Source: Duganella aquatilis
GTDB lineage: Bacteria > Pseudomonadota > Gammaproteobacteria > Burkholderiales > Burkholderiaceae_D
Reading direction: 5' to 3'
Length of the DNA stretch: 64,000 bases
Assembly: GCF_009674565.1 (NCBI RefSeq)
Contig: NZ_WKJL01000010.1
Span: 62,001 to 126,000, forward strand
Positions within the stretch are counted from its first letter, which is position 1; the number at the start of each line of letters is the position of its first letter. The translations under genes were made by a program, and so were the position numbers. The notes under the pieces were generated by a model. The model saw only the letters and a program-made list of their open reading frames with translations, made no database searches and was not told where the DNA came from. Of the stretch, positions 7,759 through 14,704 are shown in pieces.

Positions 7759-7923
7759 TTAGATGGCGTGACGCTCCGCCTCTTTCTCCCTCGCTTCGTC
7801 CAAGATTTTGTTGACGATCCAGTTCACCGATCGGTCTTGGCCCAGTGCCTTTGCCTTGAGCCAGTCACGGTTTTCTTCCGATGTGCGAACCAGAATCTGC
7901 ACTACAGGCTGATCAATCTTCAC
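7759..7923 (-). CDS. Arc/Mnt-like ribbon-helix-helix repressor
   Basis: This 54-aa protein starts at GTG 7923, chosen because AAGGAG lies 6 nt upstream; the ATG further out would run through an operator palindrome. It has the RHH layout: a short beta strand (VVQILVRTS) followed by two helices (ENRDWLKAKALGQ and SVNWIVNKILDEAREKEAE). Such proteins bind short palindromes as dimers. It is divergent from a second RHH gene, with three palindromes between them, and close to an antirepressor gene, an arrangement reminiscent of the P22 immI region. Confidence 0.75.
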   Translation of the reverse strand: MKIDQPVVQILVRTSEENRDWLKAKALGQDRSVNWIVNKILDEAREKEAERHAI

Positions 7924-7937
7924 TACTATCTCCTTGA

Positions 7938-8009
7938 TGTCACGGTGACACACATTGATAGTAAACGTCTCGCACGTTTACGACAAGCTATATTTGTGTC
8001 ACGGTGACT
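7938..8009. promoter_or_regulatory. Divergent control region with three palindromic operators
   Basis: The region contains TGTCACGGTGACA at 7938-7950 (a perfect 6-1-6 palindrome), GTAAACGT-ctcgc-ACGTTTAC at 7961-7981 (a perfect 8-5-8 inverted repeat), and TGTCACGGTGACT at 7997-8009. The first and third are copies of one site 59 bp apart. They flank the starts of two divergent RHH genes and are the obvious candidate binding sites for those proteins. Confidence 0.7.
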
Positions 8010-8047
8010 CCATTTAAAACACCTGCGTATACTTGTATCCTGCGCAT

Positions 8048-8629
8048 ATGAGCAAAGATCCCAAGAGCGCCGTGTCGCGCGAGTCCGACAAATTCATGCT
8101 GAGATTTCCGGACGGCATGCGTGGACAGATTGCCGAATCCGCGAAGCGCAATGGACGTAGCATGAACTCCGAGATCATCCTGGCGCTTCACGATTACTAC
8201 ATGCGCCAGGACTTTCATGAAAAACTCGTAGACAGCGCCGACCTTCACCTCAGCGGTGAACGACTGGGAACTGAAGAGCTCGACAAGCTGGCAGCGCAAA
8301 TGAAACCAGACCCTCACGTCGCGGGTGCGTTTGCCGACCTCGTGTTGCAGCGTTTGAGCGAAACCCTGATCTTCGAAGTGAAGCCATTCACACCTGGTGG
8401 CGAAGACCGCCCCGGCCAAGAGAAAGAAATCTTCGTATCCGCCCCCGTGGGCACTGGTAAGACATCGTCATATTTGAGAATGATTCCTCATGTAGTGCTG
8501 CGAGATGCCGACTTTCCTCCTACCGAGAAACAGGAGTCTCCGCCAGTTCCAAAACCTGATAAGCGCGGCACATCTGCGAAAGACGGCTCGGCAGTGAAGC
8601 GCAAGAGCATTCGCAATACCTCGAAGTAA
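8048..8629 (+). CDS. Arc-family RHH DNA-binding protein with long C-terminus
   Basis: The start ATG 8048 (MSKDPKSAVS) is preferred over an upstream TTG. Residues 14-52 form an Arc-type RHH domain (DKFMLRFPDGMRGQIAESA, then GRSMNSEIILALHDYY). About 140 residues follow that are longer than usual for this family, including APVGTGKTS near residue 135, which fits the P-loop consensus although no other ATPase motif is visible. The gene is divergent from the small RHH gene and converges on the antirepressor. It is probably a regulator of the immunity region; the role of the C-terminal part is unknown. Confidence 0.7.
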   Translation: MSKDPKSAVSRESDKFMLRFPDGMRGQIAESAKRNGRSMNSEIILALHDYYMRQDFHEKLVDSADLHLSGERLGTEELDKLAAQMKPDPHVAGAFADLVLQRLSETLIFEVKPFTPGGEDRPGQEKEIFVSAPVGTGKTSSYLRMIPHVVLRDADFPPTEKQESPPVPKPDKRGTSAKDGSAVKRKSIRNTSK

Positions 8630-8663
8630 TTAATCCATGCGGCATGCGGCTTTTGCTGCAAAA

Positions 8664-9557
8664 CTAGCCGTCATCACCTGGCAGCGGCAAGCGCTGCTGA
8701 TTCTGGCCTGCGCCGGCCGTCAGTCGCTTCGCCACCGCGTCTTGAGCGAGCATCGCCGCCAGCTTGGTCAGACCTTTGTTCGTGATGCGGATCTGCTGCC
8801 GCGCTTTACGGTCGCCGGTGGTCTTGCTGGTGTATCCGAACACGTTGTACTTCAGATCGAGCGCTTGCAGCCGCTTGCCGAAGGCCTTGTGATCCTCTGC
8901 GCCGGTGCGCTGGTAGATCCATCCCTTTTCAATTAGATAGTCAGTCAGGTCGCACGGGCGCATCTTGAGCGTGGCGGCCGCGTCGCGGATGCACAGCGAA
9001 CCGTCGGCACTGGCCAGCAGGTCGAACCCGGCCACTGCCGGCGCCTGGTCGGCGACACGGTGCTCCAATTGCTGCACCTTGGCGTCGGCCGCGATGCGCT
9101 CGCGCTCGGCGGCCATGGCCATCTCGATCAGATCCAGGCGCGACAGCTCGGTCGGCCGGACAGGGGCCGCCACCGCGCGGCGCTCGCACTCGATGAAGTA
9201 CTGCCGCGCCTCCTTGCCCTTAGCGTTGCGTTCGACCATGGCCAGCTCTTTCGCCATGTCCAAGGTCAACGCATATTCAACTCGAACGCCTCGATTTCCC
9301 GCTCCCCCGTTTTGGGGAGCGGCGTCAATGACGATGAAGTCTTCATTTTCCACGAACGAGTACTGCTCGATGCGCGCCTTGACCCAGCTGGAGAAATCCT
9401 TGCCTACTTTGAGAAAGGCGTGGAGACCGCGGGCGTCGGTCGTCTGGACGTTGGCGCCGGCGATTTTCGATGTCCCGACAGGGATCAGCGCGGCGATCGC
9501 CGACGTAGGCTGGTGAGTTGCCGCCGTCAGCTGCTCATGCGGTTCAAATGCACTCAT
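8664..9557 (-). CDS. ant: Phage antirepressor (AntA/KilAC)
   Basis: The 297-aa protein has an AntA/AntB-type N-terminal domain (about 40-125; ARGLHAFLKVGKDFSSWVK and YALTLDMAKELAMVERN) and a C-terminal KilAC domain (about 165-285; LLASADGSLCIRDAAATLKM and GWIYQR). Antirepressors of this build inactivate phage repressors by direct binding and promote induction or block superinfection immunity. It is followed at 8629 by the convergent RHH gene and preceded by a 220-nt leader with no visible gene. Its presence next to RHH regulators and a repressor with an altered S24 active site suggests that it is a main route of induction. Confidence 0.88.
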   Translation of the reverse strand: MSAFEPHEQLTAATHQPTSAIAALIPVGTSKIAGANVQTTDARGLHAFLKVGKDFSSWVKARIEQYSFVENEDFIVIDAAPQNGGAGNRGVRVEYALTLDMAKELAMVERNAKGKEARQYFIECERRAVAAPVRPTELSRLDLIEMAMAAERERIAADAKVQQLEHRVADQAPAVAGFDLLASADGSLCIRDAAATLKMRPCDLTDYLIEKGWIYQRTGAEDHKAFGKRLQALDLKYNVFGYTSKTTGDRKARQQIRITNKGLTKLAAMLAQDAVAKRLTAGAGQNQQRLPLPGDDG

Positions 9558-9778
9558 ATTTTCCTCTCAAGTTATGGGCAACTCGAATCGAGCCGCTTGT
9601 GAAAACCGAAGCTTATCCCGCTTCGATCGCTTAAAAACTGTAAAAGTTACCATCGGCCGGCAGGCTGTAAATCCTTCGCACACTCAGCATCGATTCCGCC
9701 GACTGGTGACGCCGATCTTACGATGCGATTGATGGCGTGGTTGCAAGAGTAGTGGTCGATAATCGCTTTGGATTCACG

Positions 9779-9940
9779 TTAAAAAAATCCCAGACCGGTA
9801 CTGCCTTGGGATTTTTGATGGTAAATATCCTTTCTGTTCATGCACTTAGCTTCACGCCTTTGCCACCCTGCAGTCACCATGCGCACCAGCGTTTCGTAGA
9901 CCTGCAGATCGCCGAGGTGGTAGTAGTTATCCAGCTTCAC
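9779..9940 (-). CDS. Small ORF (53 aa), unknown
   Basis: A GTG at 9940 shares one base with the stop of the upstream gene (TAGTG) and opens 53 codons. The translation (start VKLDNYYHLGDLQVYETL) has a credible protein-like composition, with aromatic residues and charges alternating. The final GLGFF and stop are encoded by the terminator stem. No family is recognised. Translational coupling is the main argument; no independent ribosome site is obvious. Confidence 0.4.
   Translation of the reverse strand: MKLDNYYHLGDLQVYETLVRMVTAGWQRREAKCMNRKDIYHQKSQGSTGLGFF
9783..9816 (-). terminator. Intrinsic terminator of the short left operon
   Basis: AAAAATCCCA at 9783-9792 pairs with TGGGATTTTT at 9807-9816. 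On the minus strand the stem ends in a run of seven T. It closes the operon 10831-9779, and the last codons of the smallest gene lie inside the stem. Confidence 0.75.
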
Positions 9941-10251
9941 TACGCGTGTGCCGCCGCCAGACGCGCGGCTTTGCAGCTGGCCGCGCGCAGCCGGCGCCGC
10001 AGGCTGTAGACCTTCCGGCGTGCTGCCTGATGTGAGGCGTAGGCGGCGGCGCTGAAGGCGATGGCACCGGCGTGCTCAGGTTTCGCTGGGCTGAGGCGAC
10101 CGACCAGATCACCGTGCTGCTGCTCGTAGCGCTCGATCTTTCGGACGTAGCGGTGCTTCGCATCGGCGGCGGCTGTCTCTGCACGCCAGAGTTCTACCGC
10201 CAGCTCGCCGGCAGACAGGAGGGCGATCACGTGTGCGGTGCTGCTGCTCAT
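9940..10251 (-). CDS. Hypothetical phage protein
   Basis: The 103-aa product is helical and strongly basic towards the C-terminus (RRKVYSLRRRLRAASCKAAR). Its start codon overlaps the upstream stop (ATGA, 10248-10251). No family is recognised. It is the third gene of the short left operon under the candidate PL promoter. Confidence 0.55.
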   Translation of the reverse strand: MSSSTAHVIALLSAGELAVELWRAETAAADAKHRYVRKIERYEQQHGDLVGRLSPAKPEHAGAIAFSAAAYASHQAARRKVYSLRRRLRAASCKAARLAAAHA

Positions 10252-10592
10252 GCGTCTTCCCCTGATTTGTTGATCGGCTTGTTTTGAAGGTCGGCGAGCA
10301 TGTCATCGACCATGGACTGCATGCGCTCAGCACCGACGAATTCGCCCAGGCGTGTGCCGAGCCACAGCGCCTGCTCGCTGAGCTGCTGGCCGCTACCTAC
10401 CAAGCCGGCCAGGACATCGGCGTGCGTGAAGCCGCGCGCGGCGGCGCAGGCCACGATTCGACTTACGTGGTGCTGGACCATCGGATTGCGTGGTTGCGTG
10501 GGATCATTCGCGACGACGAAGAAGGCGTAGAAAGTTGCGATACATTGGGGGCATTCTTCGAGCTCAAGCTCTTGCAAGAGGCGCGCGCTCAT
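10248..10592 (-). CDS. Hypothetical phage protein with CPQC motif
   Basis: The 114-aa protein has ECPQC at 14-17, which could bind metal but has no second Cys pair nearby. The rest is helical (RIVACAAARGFTHADVLAGLVG). ATGA overlaps link it to both neighbours. The function is unknown. Confidence 0.55.
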   Translation of the reverse strand: MSARLLQELELEECPQCIATFYAFFVVANDPTQPRNPMVQHHVSRIVACAAARGFTHADVLAGLVGSGQQLSEQALWLGTRLGEFVGAERMQSMVDDMLADLQNKPINKSGEDA

Positions 10593-10831
10593 GCGGCACC
10601 TGCCGCGCTGGCTGCGGCTGCGCGCCAGATGGCGCGGCCCTCGGCGATGCCGGCGTGATAAGCGTCATCGGCAGCGGTGCCGGCGGAATATGGACGGGGA
10701 ATATTGCGGCCGTCGATGCGGAAGCGCAGCGCGCCCGCGCGGCACTCGGTGCTGCGTGGATCGCGCGACGCATTGAAGGCCGCCGCTAAGAGTTGGTCGG
10801 CGGTGGCGTCTGTGGGGGTGGGGGTGGTCAT
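10589..10831 (-). CDS. Hypothetical phage protein, first gene of left operon
   Basis: ATG 10831 is preferred because GAGG lies 5 nt upstream; an earlier ATG at 10858 has no ribosome site. The 80-aa product has a Thr-rich N-terminus, then FRIDGRNIPRPYSAG and a helical, Ala-rich end (AYHAGIAEGRAIW). The family is not recognised. It is the first gene after the candidate PL promoter. Confidence 0.55.
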   Translation of the reverse strand: MTTPTPTDATADQLLAAAFNASRDPRSTECRAGALRFRIDGRNIPRPYSAGTAADDAYHAGIAEGRAIWRAAAASAAGAA

Positions 10832-10876
10832 GTTCGCCTCAGTGGTGGCCGGCATCATTTTCCGGTTGATGCTGAG

Positions 10877-10916
10877 ACTGTAATTTAACTCTTGGTTTAT
10901 GTCAACTGTGAGTTGA
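10877..10916 (-). promoter_or_regulatory. Candidate left promoter with overlapping operator
   Basis: On the minus strand TTGACA (10905-10900) is followed after 17 nt by TACAGT (10882-10877), a good sigma-70 spacing. The inverted repeat TCAACT-gtg-AGTTGA at 10902-10916 overlaps the -35 box. Its TCAAC/GTTGA half sites resemble the sites near the repressor gene, so repressor control of the left operon is inferred. Confidence 0.6.
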
Positions 10917-10958
10917 TATTATGGGCAAAAAAAAGCCGACGCTGGGCCGGCTGTGGAT

Positions 10959-11669
10959 TTAGCGCTCCGGCGACCACTTGCCGATTACCACGCCTAGCAC
11001 TTGGTGCTTTTCCTCCACTGGGGAAATTGCTTGGGGCCATTGTGGGTTCAGACTCCGCCAAAATCTTTGACCTCCCTCGACTATCAGCTCGCGAAAAACC
11101 ACGTCCAGCTTTCTCGATAATCCAGATGCGCTGAACACGGCGCGGACCCCAGATGTTGGCTCAACTTCCGGATCTACAAAGATCATGTCGCCATCGGAGT
11201 AAGAGACCTTGCTCCCCAAGTTTTCCATACTCACACCCTTCACCATGAGCGCGAAGGTCAGGCCGCCATGTGGAGCAGGGCAAGCCACCCATTCACCCTT
11301 GTGGTAATCGAAGCTGATGTCTCCCTCTTGAGTTGTCCACTCAATCACATCTGCAGCATCTAGAAGTGGCACAAAAACTCCGGAGTCCGTTGTCTTTGGA
11401 ATTGAGGGAGCCCCAACAAGATAATGAAAGTGCGGCTTTTTCTCCAAGCCATCTTCGATGACAGGGCCCTGCATCAGCCACGATGGATCGACCTTGAAGA
11501 GCGCGGCCAGTGCCCACAGTCGATCAGAATCGACCCTGCCACCGTTCTCCCACTTGTGAGCGGCCTGCGCCGACACGCCAAGTTGCTTGGCCAGCGCCGC
11601 CAAGCTCAAGCCGCTCTTACTGCGCAGATATTTTAGACGCTCTGCGAACGTATCGAATTTATCAACCAT
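10959..11669 (-). CDS. CI-like repressor, HTH plus S24 domain
   Basis: The 236-aa protein from ATG 11669 has an N-terminal XRE helix-turn-helix (8-65; LSLAALAKQLGVSAQAAHKWENG) and a C-terminal LexA/CI-like domain with the Ser motif KGVSMEN (Ser147) and VDPEVEPTSG. In typical S24 repressors the catalytic Lys lies in an F-K-x-L segment before the LNPQ motif; here the segment is VVFRELIVEGG, so Arg193 occupies that place. Autocleavage may therefore be lost. The start codon lies inside an operator, indicating autoregulation. It is divergent from the Cro-like gene. Confidence 0.88.
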   Translation of the reverse strand: MVDKFDTFAERLKYLRSKSGLSLAALAKQLGVSAQAAHKWENGGRVDSDRLWALAALFKVDPSWLMQGPVIEDGLEKKPHFHYLVGAPSIPKTTDSGVFVPLLDAADVIEWTTQEGDISFDYHKGEWVACPAPHGGLTFALMVKGVSMENLGSKVSYSDGDMIFVDPEVEPTSGVRAVFSASGLSRKLDVVFRELIVEGGQRFWRSLNPQWPQAISPVEEKHQVLGVVIGKWSPER

Positions 11670-11745
11670 ATGTTGATTGTGCCACCTCACCGAAAATAGT
11701 GCAATCCAAAACTGGTTGACGGATCATCAAATATGGGTTGATAAT
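11661..11745. promoter_or_regulatory. Repressor/Cro divergent switch region
   Basis: Two copies of ATCAA-N7-TTGAT are present: 11661-11677, over the repressor start codon, and 11726-11742. A strong plus-strand promoter, TTGACG at 11716-11721 and GATAAT at 11740-11745 with an 18-nt spacer, has the second operator over its spacer and -10 box. Transcription would begin at about 11752, the A of the Cro-like start codon, so that mRNA is probably leaderless. Confidence 0.7.
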
Positions 11746-11751
11746 CCAAGC

Positions 11752-11967
11752 ATGAACACTCCAGTCACCGATGCCATTGTTAAGTTCGGCAACAACAAGC
11801 TCGCCGCAACGCTCGGCGTTTCGCCGCAGGCGGTCTCGAAGTGGGCGAAGAATGGGCAGGTTCCACCACGCCGCGCGCTTGCGGCTTCGGCGGTTCTCGG
11901 ATTGTCGCCGTGGCTGCTTTGCCCCGGCGTGTTCGGCCCAGCCACCACCACCAAGGAAACCCCATGA
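11752..11967 (+). CDS. Cro-like HTH regulator
   Basis: This 71-aa protein starts at ATG 11752 (MNTPVTDAIVKFG). It has a single YdaS/Cro-type helix-turn-helix: KLAATLGVSPQAVSKWAKNGQVPPRRAL. There is no Shine-Dalgarno sequence; the -10 box ends 6 nt before the ATG. As the first gene of the early right operon, divergent from the repressor, it should act as the lytic-side switch protein. Its stop overlaps the next start (ATGA). Confidence 0.82.
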   Translation: MNTPVTDAIVKFGNNKLAATLGVSPQAVSKWAKNGQVPPRRALAASAVLGLSPWLLCPGVFGPATTTKETP

Positions 11968-12254
11968 CCGCCGACAGCCCCGTTGGCCCGATGACTGCGC
12001 CACTGACTGACAGCGAGTTGGCCGAGTACCGCCGGCTCACCTGCCTGATCGAAGACATTGAGCAACGTCGAAACATCGTGGCGCTGCTCCGGCATGGCCT
12101 GCGTCGAAATCCGGCGCGCCTGGCGTTGCTGGATGAGCGGGAGGCACAGCTCTATGCAGGCGGCGCGGCGCTCCTGAGGATTCGGGCGCCGCTACATCGC
12201 CGCTACCGCTGGCCTGGCTTTATCGAATGCCGTGACTCTCTGACCAGCCATTAA
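11964..12254 (+). CDS. Hypothetical early phage protein
   Basis: The 96-aa protein from ATG 11964 overlaps the Cro-like stop by ATGA. It is helical and basic (RRNIVALLRHGLRRNPARLALLDE), possibly nucleic-acid binding, but no family is recognised. Its last 35 nt overlap the convergent small gene at 12220-12429. Confidence 0.55.
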   Translation: MTADSPVGPMTAPLTDSELAEYRRLTCLIEDIEQRRNIVALLRHGLRRNPARLALLDEREAQLYAGGAALLRIRAPLHRRYRWPGFIECRDSLTSH

Positions 12255-12429
12255 TCATCGTGACGACTTTTTCCAGCTCATCCAAGGCGTCCCAAACGAT
12301 TGCTTGCAAATCTGAGGATGGCAGGATTTGCAGCGGCTCCCGGCCGGTTTGTGCTTTGAGCGCGGCAGCAAGCTCTGGTTTTGCTTGCGACAGTAGCTGA
12401 TGGGCCAGTACGTATTTTGCGTAGTCCAT
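12220..12429 (-). CDS. Small hypothetical protein, reverse strand
   Basis: This 69-aa helical protein (MDYAKYVLAHQLLSQAK) has AAGGAA 8 nt before its ATG. It is oriented against the early right operon and overlaps the end of the upstream gene by 35 nt. No family is recognised. It may be a small independently expressed cargo gene; a spurious ORF is possible. Confidence 0.45.
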   Translation of the reverse strand: MDYAKYVLAHQLLSQAKPELAAALKAQTGREPLQILPSSDLQAIVWDALDELEKVVTMINGWSESHGIR

Positions 12430-12524
12430 GAGGGTTCCTTTGCTCTGTTATAGAAGTTGGGGAACTTAAATAGTAGCGCATTTGGCAACCCTCACCCTTA
12501 CATGTTTTTGATCGAAAGACGACC

Positions 12525-13259
12525 ATGACCCTCTCCGAATACTTTGCGCTGGCGCGCGGCAACCAACTTCGCTTGGCGGAAGTGCTGAACGAGCCGCAGG
12601 CGAACCTCTCTCGTTGGGCCACCGGCACGCACCCGTTGCCGGCTGAAAAGGCCGTCGCGATCGAGCACGCCACCGCCGGCACCGTCACCCGCAAGGAGCT
12701 GTTTCCCGATACCTGGGCGACGATCTGGCCCGAACTGGCCGCCGAAGTTCGACCGCATGCTTGCACCAACGACCACGCCGCCGAGCTGCGCCGCGCGATT
12801 ACTGAAACCCGCATCGTGTTCGAGTCCGAGCCGGCCGCCGGCGACGCGCTGAACTATCTGGAGTCGGTGCTGGCCGCCGCCGCGCCGGTTCCCGCGCAAA
12901 CGAGAATCGCTGGTGGTGGCGGTGCAAGCATCACCGAAGAAACCCTTACTGGCGCTGGCGCCGTGCCGGTGGCGGGCGCCGCCCAGCATGCATCCAGCAC
13001 CACCGCCGACCAGGCCGCTGCCGCGATGGCCGCCGAGTCCGCGCAGCTGGTTGCAGATGCTGAGCGCACTGCCGCCGGCGCCGCAGCACGTGCGGCGGTC
13101 GACCCGCTGGCCTTGCTATCGCGCGAGGTGTTCAGCCTGTCGGACAAGCTGCAGCAGCCCGCCGACCTGGTGGTGCAGCTGATGGTGCTGGCGGAACTGC
13201 GCGGCTTGCGCACCGAGCATAAACGTATGCATCGCACGACCAGCATGGTGGTGGCATGA
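12525..13259 (+). CDS. YdaS-like HTH regulator with long C-terminus
   Basis: The 244-aa protein begins with a YdaS/Cro-type HTH (1-75; LRLAEVLNEPQANLSRWATG and PAEKAVAIEHATAGTVTRKELFP), which places it with CII/YdaS-like early regulators. An Ala-rich linker (about 110-190) follows, then a helical C-terminal segment with LQQPADLVVQLMVLAELRGL. It may activate early genes or form part of a YdaS/YdaT-type pair; this is inferred from the HTH type and position only. The stop overlaps the next start (ATGA). Confidence 0.65.
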   Translation: MTLSEYFALARGNQLRLAEVLNEPQANLSRWATGTHPLPAEKAVAIEHATAGTVTRKELFPDTWATIWPELAAEVRPHACTNDHAAELRRAITETRIVFESEPAAGDALNYLESVLAAAAPVPAQTRIAGGGGASITEETLTGAGAVPVAGAAQHASSTTADQAAAAMAAESAQLVADAERTAAGAAARAAVDPLALLSREVFSLSDKLQQPADLVVQLMVLAELRGLRTEHKRMHRTTSMVVA

Positions 13260-13666
13260 CCGCCGCTGTAGCTGCCGGTGATCTCAAGCCATCGAGCATG
13301 GTCTTACTGGCGGGCCGTGCGTTCACCGGCGCCACCGAGCTGTTCCTCGCTGCCGACACGCCACTGACCGAATTCTGGATCGCCCTGGGCAGTACCGCCG
13401 ACGACCATCCGATCGGCTACGCGCGCTTCGAGCGGCGCGGTGAGGAGCTTATCAAAGGAGTCCGCCAAGGGCTCTTTGAATTAATGGAAGTGCAGCCGGC
13501 CAGTTTTCCAGCCCCGCATCAATCAGTTTCTCTGTCAGGTGTTTTATGGCATCGCCGGGCAATTCCCGAATCGATTTCATTAGACCGTTTTTCTCTTCGG
13601 GAGCCAAGTCTGACGACTCCACCCGGGCCTCGATCAGCCGAAGTAGGGTGTCCTCATGGAGCTTGA
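13256..13666 (+). pseudogene. Early gene probably interrupted by cargo insertion
   Basis: The frame starts at an ATGA overlap (13256) and looks genuine up to about codon 71 (HPIGYARFERRGEELIKGVRQ). Beyond 13468 it runs antisense through a reversed cargo gene and has poor composition (PGPRSAEVGCPHGA at the end). A plausible original C-terminus lies at 14035-14100, in the frame ARKILATIQFERETAPRAARH. Removing 13469-14034 rejoins the two parts in frame. Function unknown. Confidence 0.5.
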
Positions 13667-13931
13667 TCGTGACGACGCCGAGGATCGCAGTTAGGCCGCC
13701 GTCGTCGGCGAGGAAGTCCATTCCATTTGCGGTGATGGTGGCGGATATAAAAAACATCTCCCTGCCAATAAAGTTAGGGGTTTGGCCGGAAATTAACCCG
13801 TGCTCGCGCAGATAGAACAGATTTGCAGTGATCTCTGGTTCGAACCCTAGGTCATCTCCATTCACCTCTTCGGGATATGACTCGGAGAGTTTGGTGAGTA
13901 GTTGTTTTTGGAGAGCACGATCCAGTTTCAC
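13452..13931 (-). CDS. Hypothetical cargo protein, reverse strand
   Basis: The 159-aa protein starts at GTG 13931 with AGGGAA upstream. It reads as a helical N-terminus (LDRALQKQLLTKLSESYPEEV), a small winged-helix-like segment (ANLFYLREHGLISGQ), and a helical C-terminus. Base composition is lower in GC than the flanking early genes, and it is reversed within the early operon, so I read it as a moron. The stop codon lies a few codons inside the disrupted upstream gene. No family is named with confidence. Confidence 0.65.
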   Translation of the reverse strand: MKLDRALQKQLLTKLSESYPEEVNGDDLGFEPEITANLFYLREHGLISGQTPNFIGREMFFISATITANGMDFLADDGGLTAILGVVTIKLHEDTLLRLIEARVESSDLAPEEKNGLMKSIRELPGDAIKHLTEKLIDAGLENWPAALPLIQRALGGLL

Positions 13932-14034
13932 AGGAATTCCCTTTCTTAATTGTTGAGTGGAATTGCTAATTTAACACGCAGGAATGCTCCGGCCTACATA
14001 GCACCAAGGGCCTCTGTAAAAGTTAGCAGTTTTT

Positions 14035-14100
14035 GCGAGAAAGATTTTGGCTACGATTCAGTTTGAACGGGAAACCGCGCCCCGAGCAGCGCGGCACTAA
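14035..14100 (+). pseudogene. 3' remnant of the interrupted early gene
   Basis: The frame GCG-AGA-AAG onwards encodes ARKILATIQFERETAPRAARH and a stop at 14098-14100, 16 nt before the next gene. The sequence is protein-like but has no start. It fits as the missing C-terminus of the gene that begins at 13256. Confidence 0.4.
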
Positions 14101-14115
14101 GCTGGAGGAACCATC

Positions 14116-14292
14116 ATGGCCAAGCCGTACCCACCACAAGAAGTCACCCAGGTCGAGCAGCGCACCGCGGGCTTCAAGCACGTCAGCGTGTTCCTGGCGC
14201 AGGCCTTCGAGCAGCAGGCCACCGAACAGGCGAAGGGTGCGGCCGCCGATCAGGCGCCGCCCGGCGCCGAGGCGGACCGGAAGCAGCAGTAA
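14116..14292 (+). CDS. Small hypothetical early protein
   Basis: ATG 14116 is preceded by GGAGG at 7 nt, a strong start. The 58-aa product (MAKPYPPQEVTQVEQRTAGF) has a helical middle and a Gln/Ala-rich tail ending DRKQQ. No family is recognised. It lies between the interrupted gene and the replication genes. Confidence 0.6.
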   Translation: MAKPYPPQEVTQVEQRTAGFKHVSVFLAQAFEQQATEQAKGAAADQAPPGAEADRKQQ

Positions 14293-14392
14293 CGATCACA
14301 AACAGGGCAGCGGCCGGCCGGCCGCGACCGAAGCGACTCCAACCCGCTGGTCACGCCCTGACCTTTTTTTATGGTTGGATGAAAGGTTGGAA

Positions 14393-14704
14393 ATGCAACA
14401 AGCAACGAAAGTAAAGCTCAATCTTTACCGTCACCAAGACCTCGCGCGATGCGCGCCACTGGCGAGGTATATCTTTCCCGGTTTGAAGATTCTGGCAGGC
14501 TCTGGCCGTCGCCTGCGGTACGATCTGGCCGCCATTCAAGCTGAGTTGCTGCCCTACGAGAAAATCGATCTGCGCGCGCTGGAAGCGCTCATCGATGAAC
14601 TGGTGGTGGCCGGTGCTATCTGTAAAGAAAAAGAGGGACAGCGGGAATACCTCGTTATCCAAAGCATCGGGCCGAACGGCTTTGCGAAGGACCATGATGA
14701 GTGA
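14393..14704 (+). CDS. Hypothetical protein upstream of replication initiator
   Basis: The 103-aa protein from ATG 14393 (AAAGG 6 nt upstream) looks like a small winged-helix fold: RYIFPGLKILAGSGRRLRYD, then LRALEALIDELVVAGAICKEKE. It overlaps the start of the replication protein gene by a few nt, so the two are coupled. A role in replication initiation is suggested only by position. Confidence 0.55.
   Translation: MQQATKVKLNLYRHQDLARCAPLARYIFPGLKILAGSGRRLRYDLAAIQAELLPYEKIDLRALEALIDELVVAGAICKEKEGQREYLVIQSIGPNGFAKDHDE

Noticed and set aside
9638-14025. Shared 12-mer CTGTAAAAGTTA at 9638-9649 and 14014-14025
   Set aside because: A pair of identical 12-mers is expected by chance in a region of this size, and the contexts differ.
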